Below are positions 26,146 to 34,079 of a stretch of DNA of 64,000 bases, piece by piece. The notes beneath the pieces are model-generated. The model did no database searches and was not told where the DNA came from. It worked only from the letters and a program-made list of their open reading frames with translations. The stretch covers positions 496,001 to 560,000 of the forward strand of contig NZ_JABVAX010000001.1 of assembly GCF_013404595.1 (NCBI RefSeq). Direction: 5' to 3'. The position numbers and the translations under genes are program-made. Within the stretch, counting starts at the first letter, position 1. The number at the start of each line of letters is the position of its first letter. This stretch comes from Jannaschia marina. Lineage in GTDB: Bacteria > Pseudomonadota > Alphaproteobacteria > Rhodobacterales > Rhodobacteraceae.

Positions 26146-26830
26146 GCCGCCGGAGCGTCATGGCGGCCACGAAGACCGCCGCGCCGAACGCGAAGCCGCC
26201 GACGAGGCTCAGACCGTTCTGAACGACGACCCCGACGAGCGCCCAGGCGACGGCGATACCGTACAGCAGGCTAGGCCGTGCCCGCAGGACCGCCACCGTG
26301 ATGACGAGCGCGAGCACCAGGGCGGCCAGCGCCCAGCCGACAGGGCCGAACGGCCCGATCCCGAACCCCGGTAGGTTGATCCCGAGCGAGACGCAGCTCG
26401 CCGCCGTGAGCCATCCGGCATAGAGGCCGACCGGCGCGCGGAGCCACCAGAGATCCGCCTCGGGCGTGTTGAGAAGCGCCAGCAGCGCCGAGACGAGCAT
26501 CACCCAGATCAGGACCGTCGCCCAGACGAGCGAGGCCACGGCCACCGCAAGCCAGCTTGTCCCCACGCCGAGGCTCACGATGAGTGGCAGGCGCGTGGCG
26601 TCCCAGTTCGCGTCGTCGCTCCGACGGAGCACCCCGAAACCCGCCATGGCAATCAGCCAGAGATAGATCACCCCCCAGATCGAGAAGGCATAGCCGGCCG
26701 GTTGGACCGGCGGGTCTTCGATCTGAACGGGGAACTGCGTCGGGTCGAAGCCGGCGAAGCCGTCGACGAAGAAGGGGGAGGCCGCGAAGGTCGCGGTCAG
26801 GATCAGGGTGAGGAGGGCACGAATTTTCAT
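26090..26830 (-). CDS. TspO/MBR-related tryptophan-rich membrane protein
   Basis: This is an integral membrane protein of 246 residues with about six or seven helices and many Trp residues (GYAFSIWGVIYLWLIAMAGF, then ADLWWLRAPVGLYAGWLTAA). The pattern resembles the longer TspO/MBR-like family rather than the 160-residue five-helix TspO. It begins MKIRALLTLILTATFAASPF, a probable first helix. The ligand is unknown; relatives bind porphyrins or act as sensors. It runs antisense to the SDR gene and shares its last 56 bases with it, unusual for genes of this density. Confidence 0.75.
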   Translation of the reverse strand: MKIRALLTLILTATFAASPFFVDGFAGFDPTQFPVQIEDPPVQPAGYAFSIWGVIYLWLIAMAGFGVLRRSDDANWDATRLPLIVSLGVGTSWLAVAVASLVWATVLIWVMLVSALLALLNTPEADLWWLRAPVGLYAGWLTAASCVSLGINLPGFGIGPFGPVGWALAALVLALVITVAVLRARPSLLYGIAVAWALVGVVVQNGLSLVGGFAFGAAVFVAAMTLRRLRSWRSSRRHQEGYSAPR

Positions 26831-26962
26831 AGCCCGCAGGTAATTCGCCCGGCCCGGGTGACCACCCGCACTATCCGTCTTTCACGGTGCGTAGCTGCCA
26901 GCGTCGCATGAACGAAAGGGCCCGCACCCGGCGGCGCGGACCCCAAATCAAGTTGCGTCGGA

Positions 26963-28420
26963 TCACTCCGTCCAGCGCACGCCGGTCAGGTCGTTCGCCT
27001 GCGTCGGCGAGTTTTCCCAGAGGCCCTCGATGCGCGCGTCGGCAACCCCCGTCTTGGCCAGCTGGAAGAGGTACGCATTCACCGCGTCGTCCGCGATGAT
27101 CTGCTGCGCCTCCTTCAGCATGACGCTGCGGGTCGACGGGTCGCTCGTCATCTCGATCTTGCCGATCAGATCCTGGAAGGCGGCGTTGTCGTACTGGAAG
27201 TAGTAGTCGGGCCGGGCGTAGATGTTGATGTCCGCGGGCTCGGTGTGGCTGACGATGGTCAGGTCGTAGTCCTTGCCACGGAACACCTGTTCGAGCCATT
27301 GTGCCCATTCGAGGTTCTGGATCTCCGTCTCGATCCCGACCGCGCGCAACTGGCTCGCGATGATCTCCCCGCCCCGACGCGCATAGGCCGGGGGCGGCAG
27401 CATCAGGCGCAGGCTCAGCCCCTCGACGCCCGCCTCGGCCAGAAGGGCCTTGGCCTTCTCCGGGTCATGCGCCGACTGCCCCGTCAGGTCGACATAGTCG
27501 GGATTGTGCGGGGCGAAGTGGCTGCCGATCGGCGTGCCGAAACCGAACATCGCGCCGTCGATGATCGCCTGCCGGTCGATCGCGTGGGAAATCGCCTGCC
27601 GCACCTTCACGTCCGTCAGATTGGCGTTGTTCATGCCGAGGATCGTCTCGCCCTCGGTCGAGCCGACAATGACGGTGAAACGCGGATCGGCCTCGAAATT
27701 CGACAGCGTCTCGGGCGCGGGGAAGACGGGGAAGGCGTCGATGTCGCCGGCCATCATCGCCGCGAAGGCGGCGTTCGGATCGGAGATGAACTTGAACGTC
27801 GCGGCCGTCAGCGCCGGGGCCTCGCCCCAGTAGTCCGGGTAGGCCGTCAATTCCACGCGGTCGCCCTGCACCCAGTTAGCGAACTGGAAGGGGCCGGTGC
27901 CGACCGGGGCGGTGGCGTTCGTCTCGGCGCTTTCGGGGGCCACGATCACCGCGTCGCCCCAGGCGAGGTTGAAGCCGAGGTTCCCGTTCGGGTCGGTCAA
28001 CGTGATCGTCACGGTTGTGGCATCCGTCGCCTCGACGCTCGCGATCCCGTCGAAGAGCGCCTTCTGGGCATTGGTGCTCTCCTCCGCCCGCGCGCGGTCG
28101 AGCGAGAAGACCACGTCGTCTGCGTCCATCGTCGTTCCGTCGTGGAAGGTGACACCCTCGCGGAGCGTGAACGTCCAGGTCTTGCCGTCTTCCGAGACAT
28201 CCCAGCTTTCGGCGAGCGCCGGCTCGATTGCGCCGTCCGGGCCGAAGCGAGTCAGCCCCTCGAAGAGGTTGGCATAGACCACCTCGTCGATGGCCGCCGC
28301 CGCGCCGGCCGTCGGGTCGAGGTTCGGCGGCTCGAGCTGCATTCCGATGGTGATGTCGGTCTGCTGCGCCAGGGCGGTCGTCGCCTTCAGCGCGAGCAAG
28401 GCTGTGGTTCTTATGAGCAT
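26963..28420 (-). CDS. Peptide/nickel-type ABC transporter substrate-binding protein
   Basis: This is a 485-residue periplasmic family 5 solute-binding protein (DppA/OppA type). It has a signal peptide (MLIRTTALLALKATTALAQQ), the N-terminal signature QLEPPNLDPTAGAAAAIDE, EGLTRFGPDGAIEPALAESW and TWTFTLREGVTFHDGTTMDA. The C-terminal lobe ends near WTE. No permease or ATPase genes flank it, so its transporter is encoded elsewhere or it is an orphan receptor. The 132 bases downstream, up to the TspO-like gene, hold nothing I can name. Confidence 0.9.
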   Translation of the reverse strand: MLIRTTALLALKATTALAQQTDITIGMQLEPPNLDPTAGAAAAIDEVVYANLFEGLTRFGPDGAIEPALAESWDVSEDGKTWTFTLREGVTFHDGTTMDADDVVFSLDRARAEESTNAQKALFDGIASVEATDATTVTITLTDPNGNLGFNLAWGDAVIVAPESAETNATAPVGTGPFQFANWVQGDRVELTAYPDYWGEAPALTAATFKFISDPNAAFAAMMAGDIDAFPVFPAPETLSNFEADPRFTVIVGSTEGETILGMNNANLTDVKVRQAISHAIDRQAIIDGAMFGFGTPIGSHFAPHNPDYVDLTGQSAHDPEKAKALLAEAGVEGLSLRLMLPPPAYARRGGEIIASQLRAVGIETEIQNLEWAQWLEQVFRGKDYDLTIVSHTEPADINIYARPDYYFQYDNAAFQDLIGKIEMTSDPSTRSVMLKEAQQIIADDAVNAYLFQLAKTGVADARIEGLWENSPTQANDLTGVRWTE

Positions 28421-28485
28421 GGGTCTTCCTCCCTCGTCCTGACATGCAGGTTAGGCAGGCGGGCGGGCAGGGGGCAAGTCTCGGG

Positions 28486-29073
28486 CTAGCCTGCGGCCTC
28501 CGCGGCGTAGCCCTCCACGATCTCGACCATCCGCTCGACGGAGAGGACCGGCGGCAGCAGCGTCAGGAACGCACCGTCCCCGTCCATGACGTAGATGTGG
28601 GAGCCGTGGGCGTAGACGTCGACGCCGCGCGGATCGGTGAAGAGGAGCGTCTTCTCCACGTGGAAGAGGTCGCGCGCATGCGCGAGCTCCGCCTCCGTCC
28701 CGGTCAGCCCCGTCAGGCCCGGCGCGAAGGCGTCGAGCGCGGGGCCCATGCTCTCCACCGTATCCGTCTCCGGGTCGATCGTGATGACGAGGGGCGTCAC
28801 GTCGGTGCCCCGCGCGGAGAGCGCGTCGGTCATCTCCGACATGATCGGCAGGGCGACGGTGCAGATCGCCTCGCAGGTGGCGTAACCGAAGAAGACGAGT
28901 TGCAGGTTGCCCTGCGGGTCCACCTCCGTCCGGCGCTCTCCGTGGTGGTCGGTGAGCGTGTAGGCCCCGCCGAAGTTCGACGGGAAGAGCGTGTCGGGCA
29001 GCTTGGCCTCGACCGTCGCCTGCTGTGCCGCAGCCGGGAAAGCGAGGACAAGGGCGAGGAGCGTCGCGCGCAT
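28486..29073 (-). CDS. SCO1/SenC family copper chaperone
   Basis: This is a periplasmic thioredoxin-fold protein of 195 residues for copper delivery, usually to cytochrome c oxidase. Signal peptide MRATLLALVLAFPAAAQQ. The copper-binding CxxxC is in YATCEAICTVALP near residue 71, and the later conserved His is in AHGSHIYVMDGDG. Its ATG overlaps the preceding gene's stop (ATGA), so it is the third member of a tightly coupled periplasmic set with two cysteine-containing unknown proteins. No oxidase genes are in the window. Confidence 0.9.
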   Translation of the reverse strand: MRATLLALVLAFPAAAQQATVEAKLPDTLFPSNFGGAYTLTDHHGERRTEVDPQGNLQLVFFGYATCEAICTVALPIMSEMTDALSARGTDVTPLVITIDPETDTVESMGPALDAFAPGLTGLTGTEAELAHARDLFHVEKTLLFTDPRGVDVYAHGSHIYVMDGDGAFLTLLPPVLSVERMVEIVEGYAAEAAG

Positions 29074-29633
29074 CAGAACCAGTCCTTGAAGAACTCCTGG
29101 TCCGCTTCTTCCCCGAGGCCGAGGTAGCCTTCGCGCTCCAATTCCTCGAGGACGCGGGGATCGCGCCGGAACCAAGGGCCCGGTCCCTCGGTTTCCGGGT
29201 TCTTCTCGGCCCAGTTGTCGGTCCAGGTGTTGGCACGCTGCCATTCGCCGCCCTCGGGGCGGATGCGCTGTACCAGGTAGACGTTGGTCGCGCCGATTTC
29301 CGGATCCTCGATCAGGAGCCCGTCGACATCCACCGTCTGCCCGCAGAAGGGGGCGAGGTCGGCCACGGCCCCGTTGAAGGCCGATTGCGCGTTCTTCAGG
29401 GGGAAGACCATGGCATTGTCGGCCTTCCGGATCAGGACGACCTGCCGCGTCCCGCCGCCGCAGTCATCGGCGCAATCGCCGGCGAGTTCGCAGAGCGGGT
29501 CGCTGACGGTGGCGGTGAAGAGGGCCTTCTGCTCGGCGAAGAGACCCCATTCGCGGGCCTCCGAACCTTCGGAGAAATCCTGCGCGAGGGCGGGGGCGGC
29601 AGCGAGCGTGGCGATGAGGGCGAAGCGGATCAT
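29073..29633 (-). CDS. Secreted cysteine-containing protein, SCO-cluster member
   Basis: I do not recognise a family. The 186-residue protein has a signal peptide (MIRFALIATLAAAPALAQD). It carries three cysteines packed within about ten residues (DPLCELAGDCADDCGGG, near residue 50) and one more in LAPFCGQTVDVDG. The cysteine spacing suggests disulfides or metal binding in the periplasm. It sits between the SCO gene and a second small secreted protein, with ATGA overlaps at both ends, so all three are made in step. A role in copper or cytochrome handling is inference from context. Confidence 0.75.
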   Translation of the reverse strand: MIRFALIATLAAAPALAQDFSEGSEAREWGLFAEQKALFTATVSDPLCELAGDCADDCGGGTRQVVLIRKADNAMVFPLKNAQSAFNGAVADLAPFCGQTVDVDGLLIEDPEIGATNVYLVQRIRPEGGEWQRANTWTDNWAEKNPETEGPGPWFRRDPRVLEELEREGYLGLGEEADQEFFKDWF

Positions 29634-30082
29634 TCGGGGGCCTCCGAGTCCGGAATGGCGAAGCCGGGGATGACCCCGAAGTCCTCGTGCGTGGCGTTGA
29701 CGATGTCCTGATCCGCGATCACCTCCTCCACGATGAGGTAGTTGAGCCCGTCGCGCCGGTAGAGCATCCCGTCCGCCTCGATGGTGTGGGACGCGATCCG
29801 CAGGTTGGTGTCGCCGCCCGCGTTCTCGTCGTCGCCCTCCATCTTGAGCACCATGTAGACCGTCCCGTCGGGTGCCAGCAGGCCCACGGGGATGCCGCCC
29901 GCCGAGCACCAGAGCGCGCAGGTATGATGCGCCGTGCCGACGACGGCGTCGGGGCCGCCCATCACGCCCGAGAAATAGCACCAGGTGTCGATGACCTCGC
30001 CGGTCACCTGCACCCGTTCGCCATCCGCGGCGAGGGCCGGGCCGGCGAGGGCCGCAAGGGCAAGGGGGATCATGGCGCGCAT
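29630..30082 (-). CDS. Secreted WCY-motif protein, SCO-cluster first gene
   Basis: This 150-residue protein has a signal peptide (MRAMIPLALAALAGPALAAD) and a conserved-looking core, VIDTWCYFSGVMGG, then AHHTCALWCSAGGIPVGLLA. Three cysteines and a His pair look like metal or haem ligands. Similar secreted proteins occur widely but have no assigned function that I know of. GAGGAG precedes the ATG at 30082; a second in-frame ATG three codons later is less well placed. It opens the three-gene SCO cluster, ending in an ATGA overlap with the next gene. Confidence 0.75.
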   Translation of the reverse strand: MRAMIPLALAALAGPALAADGERVQVTGEVIDTWCYFSGVMGGPDAVVGTAHHTCALWCSAGGIPVGLLAPDGTVYMVLKMEGDDENAGGDTNLRIASHTIEADGMLYRRDGLNYLIVEEVIADQDIVNATHEDFGVIPGFAIPDSEAPE

Positions 30083-30177
30083 GGCGGTCTCCTCTCTGGT
30101 GTCAGGACAAGTTGACGCTATGGAAGCCCGATCTGGCAAATCACGTTTTGCCCGTGGGGCCTCCCGCAGTCGCGGCT

Positions 30178-30522
30178 TCAGGCATCGAGCGCCGCGCGCA
30201 CGGCCGTCTGCACGTGGCGAAACCGGTCGCCGCCCAGATGCTTGCCGCCGTACCAGCGTGTGACGATGACCACCCGGTCGCGCACCCCTTCGCGTTCGAG
30301 CATCCGCAGGATGACCATGCCCGCCCCGGCCTCGCCATCGTCGTTCTTGACCGGGCCCTCCGCGCCTAGGAGCGCCCAGGTGTTGTGCGTCGCCTTGGCG
30401 AATTTCTTGTCGCGACAGAGCGCTTTTACGACCGCCTTCGCCGCCTCCGCATCGGCCGCCGGGGCGATAGTGACGGCGTATTTGCTGCCGCGGTCGTTGA
30501 TGTCGAGGTGGATCGTCCTCAC
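30178..30522 (-). CDS. YigZ/IMPACT N-domain-like protein, single domain
   Basis: This 114-residue protein matches the UPF0029/Impact N-terminal fold. Diagnostic segments are NTWALLGAEGPVKNDDGEAG and VVIVTRWYGGKHLGGDRF, equivalent to the NDDGEPSGTAG and TRYFGGIKLG motifs of E. coli YigZ. It lacks YigZ's C-terminal domain (normally about 200 residues in total), so it is a minimal version. It overlaps the FosX gene by four bases. The function of YigZ is not firmly known; a link to translation stress comes from eukaryotic IMPACT. Confidence 0.82.
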   Translation of the reverse strand: MRTIHLDINDRGSKYAVTIAPAADAEAAKAVVKALCRDKKFAKATHNTWALLGAEGPVKNDDGEAGAGMVILRMLEREGVRDRVVIVTRWYGGKHLGGDRFRHVQTAVRAALDA

Positions 30523-30929
30523 CCGGCGTCCCGTTTCGCATAGCGCGCGAGCCGCTCGGAGAGCGTGCCGGTGTGCAGCTCGAAGAGATGGTTGTCGTGG
30601 TCGTGGAAATAGATCGAGCGCCCCTCGCCCTCCACGCGTGGGCGCGGCTCCCGCAGGTCCAGCCCGAGCGTTCGGATCGCGGCGAGCCGCGCGTCGAAGT
30701 CCGCCTCGGTGATCTTGAAGGCGACGTGATTGTAGGTGCGCTCCGCAAGGCTCTCGCCCTCCATCACCGCGACCCAGACGCCGCCGACGTCATAGAACCG
30801 CTCGGGCGAGAGCGAGAAGGTCGCGTCACCGCTGTCGTAGACCTTCTCGCCCTTCAGCACGTCGAGCACGACCCGCTCCATCCGGTTCAGGTCGCGGCAG
30901 ATGAAGGTGACGTGGCTCAGCCCGCTCAC
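30519..30929 (-). CDS. fosX: FosX-type fosfomycin hydrolase (glyoxalase/VOC fold)
   Basis: This is a 136-residue VOC-superfamily metalloenzyme. FosX opens the fosfomycin epoxide with water using Mn2+. The start is a GTG (30927-30929) overlapping the preceding stop as GTGA and giving VSGLSHVTFICRDLNRME. Compared with Listeria FosX from memory, the ligands His7, His69 and Glu118 and the base Glu44 all appear one residue earlier (His6, His68, Glu117 and Glu43, in SPERFY). EGEGRSIYFHDHDNHLFELH is nearly identical to the family. It may have a physiological substrate other than the drug. Confidence 0.88.
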   Translation of the reverse strand: MSGLSHVTFICRDLNRMERVVLDVLKGEKVYDSGDATFSLSPERFYDVGGVWVAVMEGESLAERTYNHVAFKITEADFDARLAAIRTLGLDLREPRPRVEGEGRSIYFHDHDNHLFELHTGTLSERLARYAKRDAG

Positions 30930-32194
30930 GTCAGAAGCCGCGCGAGCGCGAGCGCCATGACCTTGCCGCTGTCGACCATGTCGTCGACGCCGATCCATTC
31001 ATCGGGCTGATGCGCGAGGTCCAGAACGCCGGGCCCGTAGGCGATGCAGTTCTTCAGCCGCCCGATCCGGTCGATATGCTTCTGATCGTAGGTGCCGGGC
31101 GAGACGACGAATTCGGCCGACTTGCCCATCACCTCCTCCACCGCCGCCTGCACCGTGAGCACGACGGGCGCGTCCTCGGCGGTCATCGTCGGCTGCACCT
31201 CGAAGAGATCGCGGATCTCGTAGCGGAAGTCGGGCCGCCGCTCCCGCACCCGCTCCATCATCTGCGCGACCTCGCGTTTCACCTCGGCGATGTCCTCCTC
31301 GATCAGGAACCGCCGGTCGATCGTCAGCGTGCAGCGGTCGGGCACGCAGGCCGAGGGCAGGCCCGTATAGCCCTCCTCCTGCACCGGCTCTCCGCCATGG
31401 ATGGAGTTGATGTTGAGCGTCGACTGCTTCGCGCCGTCGGGCACGACGGGCATTTCAGTGCGCTTGCCGGCCAGAAGCGGGAAGAGCGTCTCCTCCATCT
31501 CTTCCAGAACGGCCCCCATGTGCCGCACCGCGCAATCGCCGAGGAAGGGCATGGAGCCGTGGGCGATATGCCCCTTCGTCTCGATCTCCGCCCACCAGAC
31601 GCCGCGATGGCCAAGGCAGATCCGGTCCTTGTTGAGCGGCTCGGGGATGATGACGTGCTGCACGCGGGCGGGGTCGAAGAACCCCTTCCCAGCCAGGTAG
31701 GCGACCCCGCCGAAGCCGCCCGACTCCTCGTCGGCGGTGGCCGAAATCTCGATCGCGCCGGCGAAATCGGGGTGGAGCGCGACGAAGGCCTCCGCCGCCA
31801 CGATGCTCGTGGCGAGCCCGCCCTTCATGTCGCAGGCCCCGCGCCCCCAGACGCGACCCTCCGAGTGCTCGGCCCCGAAGGGATCCTTCGTCCAGCCGTC
31901 GCCGACGGCAACGACGTCGTGGTGGCTGTTGAAATGGACGCACTCGCCCGTCCGCTGGCCTTCGATCCGGCAGATCACGTTCCAGCGCGGATAGCGGTCG
32001 CTGTCGCCGAGCGCCCCCTCGGCGCGGACCATCTCGACCTTCCAGCCCTGCGCGCCCATCCGCTCGCCCACGAGCGCGCAGATGTCGCGGTAGTGACGGC
32101 CCGGCGGGTTCAGCGTGGGGATGCGGATCAGCTCCTGCGTGCAGGAAATCAGGTCGTCGCGGCGGTTTTCGATTTCTGCAAGCAAGCGGTCCAT
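30926..32194 (-). CDS. M20 family metallopeptidase/deacylase (ArgE/DapE-like)
   Basis: This is a 422-residue cytosolic co-catalytic zinc hydrolase of the acetylornithine deacetylase / succinyl-diaminopimelate desuccinylase type. Motifs: FNSHHDVVAVGDGWTKDPF (first metal ligand), GRGACDMKGGLA (bridging Asp), TADEESGGFGG (catalytic Glu plus ligand) and a late His in GTYDQKHIDRIG. MDRLLAEIEN at 32194 follows a strong GAGGAGG site. It heads the M20, FosX, YigZ-like trio, joined by four-base overlaps. The exact substrate cannot be read from sequence. Confidence 0.9.
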   Translation of the reverse strand: MDRLLAEIENRRDDLISCTQELIRIPTLNPPGRHYRDICALVGERMGAQGWKVEMVRAEGALGDSDRYPRWNVICRIEGQRTGECVHFNSHHDVVAVGDGWTKDPFGAEHSEGRVWGRGACDMKGGLATSIVAAEAFVALHPDFAGAIEISATADEESGGFGGVAYLAGKGFFDPARVQHVIIPEPLNKDRICLGHRGVWWAEIETKGHIAHGSMPFLGDCAVRHMGAVLEEMEETLFPLLAGKRTEMPVVPDGAKQSTLNINSIHGGEPVQEEGYTGLPSACVPDRCTLTIDRRFLIEEDIAEVKREVAQMMERVRERRPDFRYEIRDLFEVQPTMTAEDAPVVLTVQAAVEEVMGKSAEFVVSPGTYDQKHIDRIGRLKNCIAYGPGVLDLAHQPDEWIGVDDMVDSGKVMALALARLLT

Positions 32195-32320
32195 GGGGCC
32201 TCCTCGTGGCGGTGGCGCCACATTGGGGGGAAACCCGGGCACTTGCCACTCCCGCTTCCGCAATTCATTCCCATCTGTAGACTATACACGTGACAATCAA
32301 TTGAGAGGGGATGACGTTCG

Positions 32321-33391
32321 GTGGCCGATTTCGACGCACAGGTGAGGGAGAGCCAGGCGCAGGTCGCCGCGGCGCAGGAACAGATAATCAAGGTGACGAG
32401 CCGGATCTCCGAAGCGCGCGAGAAGCTGGAACAGGGGATCTCGATCGACGTCGAGAACGCTACGCTCGAAGAAGTCCACGCCCATACCGACGCCATGAAC
32501 GCCAACATCGCCGAGCTCATCATGGGCCTCGATGACGTGACTGCCGGCTTCTCCAAGGATTTCGACGAAATGCGGTCGAAGACGGGGATGGAGACGTTCG
32601 TCGGCTTCTTCGCCCGCGGCAAGTCCGAGTCGATGCGTCAGGAGCGTCTGCGCTCCGCCTCGATCGACGACAAACTGCAGGATCTGATCTCCAAATCGGA
32701 CACGATCACCAAGCTGCTCGAGGGCCAGCTCGCCACGCTCAACGAGCAGAAGGCGCAGGTCGAGGGCAACCTGTCGACCACGCTCGAGGAGCGTGAGGCC
32801 GCCGTCTCTGAACTCGAGGGTATCCGCGCCGAGATCACCGCGATGGATCCGCGCCTGATCGAGCTCGAGAACAAGATCAGCGTCGAACAGGACGCCGCCA
32901 CGCGCACCCAGCTCGAGACCGACCTCGCCGAGGCCAACACCCGGCACAACGAACTCGTCCAGGCCGAACAGGTCGTGCTCGCCCGCTCTCAGACGCTCGA
33001 ACGCTACATCGAGAAGGGCAAGACCTGGGTCGACAGCCTGCAGAACCAGGCGGCGACCCAGATGGTGCTCATCAACAAGCTGGCGACCGACACCAAGCAG
33101 CGGGTCGTTCTCTATGATGCGCTCTCGAAGTCGCTCAAGACCGCGCAGCAGCAGGACGTCGCCCACCGCATCAACGAGATCGGGGTCAAGACCGATCAGG
33201 AGGCGCAGCAGGCCATGGCTGCCATCGGGGCTGCGACCAACACACGCATGGCCGAGATGCTGGAGGCGCACGAGGATCACATGGTCTTCGCCCGCGACGT
33301 GCTGGAGGCCAAGCAGAAGGCTGACGAGCGCTTCGCCCGCCGCTTCAGCGCCATCGTCGAGAAGCACGACAAGAACCTCTACGGCGGATGA
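32321..33391 (+). CDS. Long coiled-coil protein, first gene of an uncharacterised operon
   Basis: This is a 356-residue, strongly helical, Glu/Gln/Lys-rich protein with almost no Pro, Trp or Cys. Heptad-like stretches run over most of its length (AALNEQKAQVEGN-type repeats, then AEQVVLARSQTLERYIEKGK). No catalytic motif is visible. The architecture recalls TelA-like toxic-anion-resistance proteins, but I see no firm match. The start is GTG 32321 after GAGAGGGG; an ATG at 32311 is out of frame. It divides from the M20 gene across about 125 AT-richer bases and overlaps the next start by ATGA. Confidence 0.75.
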   Translation: MADFDAQVRESQAQVAAAQEQIIKVTSRISEAREKLEQGISIDVENATLEEVHAHTDAMNANIAELIMGLDDVTAGFSKDFDEMRSKTGMETFVGFFARGKSESMRQERLRSASIDDKLQDLISKSDTITKLLEGQLATLNEQKAQVEGNLSTTLEEREAAVSELEGIRAEITAMDPRLIELENKISVEQDAATRTQLETDLAEANTRHNELVQAEQVVLARSQTLERYIEKGKTWVDSLQNQAATQMVLINKLATDTKQRVVLYDALSKSLKTAQQQDVAHRINEIGVKTDQEAQQAMAAIGAATNTRMAEMLEAHEDHMVFARDVLEAKQKADERFARRFSAIVEKHDKNLYGG

Positions 33392-33579
33392 GCCCCGGCA
33401 CCGCATCTGCGGACGGGGGTAGGGCGGACGTCTGCTCCGACGGCTGGGACAGGATCGTCCTGCGCCTTCTGGTGAAGGCCGGCATCTGTCTCCCGATCGG
33501 CCTCGCCTTTCCGTTCTTCGCGACGGCGGTTTTCCTGTTTTCCGTCGCGCTCTTTGCGCTTGCGGTCGCCGTCGCATGA
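33388..33579 (+). CDS. Small one- or two-helix membrane protein
   Basis: This is a 63-residue protein whose C-terminal 40 residues are hydrophobic (LVKAGICLPIGLAFPFFATA, then VFLFSVALFALAVAVA), enough for two short or one hairpin helix. The N terminus is polar. It overlaps both its neighbours by ATGA (33388 and 33576), and this coupling is the main reason to accept it. No family recognised. It would tether or partner the coiled-coil and ATPase products at the inner membrane. Confidence 0.7.
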   Translation: MSPGTASADGGRADVCSDGWDRIVLRLLVKAGICLPIGLAFPFFATAVFLFSVALFALAVAVA

Positions 33580-34076
33580 GTGCCGCCGTCCCCCGCCACC
33601 GCGTCCGGCCGATCCTCGGGGCGCTCGCGCTCGTCGCCGCGATCCTTCTGGGCGGAACGCTCTTCGTCGCCGGATGGGTCGGAGCCGCCTTCGACGCGGC
33701 AACAGACCGCAACTGCCATCCGCCCGGGGGCCCTTCCGAGGCGAACCTCGCCTATGCCGCCGGTGCCGTTGCGGAGGCCTTTCCCGATCTCGGCCCGGTG
33801 CTCACGCCCGAGAACACGAGCCTCTGCCGCGTGCCGCTGCAGCCCGACATGACCGGGTTCGCCCTGCTGCCGCCCGACGCTCTCGGTCCGGTCGCGTTCA
33901 GGCCGGTGACCGGGGACACGCCCCTGCCGGACGTCTCCGTCGCGCCGCACCTCGACTTCGGCGGGCGCGGGGCCGTCGTCGCCGTCGCCGAAGGGCACTC
34001 CGACGAGCCGCCCGCCCGTGTCGACCTCTTTCGCCTGGCCGATGGGCATGCGATCCTTCACTACCGGGATTTCTGA
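33576..34076 (+). CDS. Membrane-anchored unknown protein
   Basis: This is a 166-residue protein with one N-terminal helix (ILGALALVAAILLGGTLFVAGWVG, about residues 14-37) and a soluble, probably periplasmic, remainder containing two cysteines (DRNCHPPGG and SLCRVPLQ). The remainder is rich in Pro and Asp and ends in HAILHYRDF. No known domain is seen. It is coupled to the small membrane gene upstream by ATGA and followed after three bases by the next gene. Confidence 0.72.
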   Translation: MSAAVPRHRVRPILGALALVAAILLGGTLFVAGWVGAAFDAATDRNCHPPGGPSEANLAYAAGAVAEAFPDLGPVLTPENTSLCRVPLQPDMTGFALLPPDALGPVAFRPVTGDTPLPDVSVAPHLDFGGRGAVVAVAEGHSDEPPARVDLFRLADGHAILHYRDF

Positions 34077-34079
34077 CCC

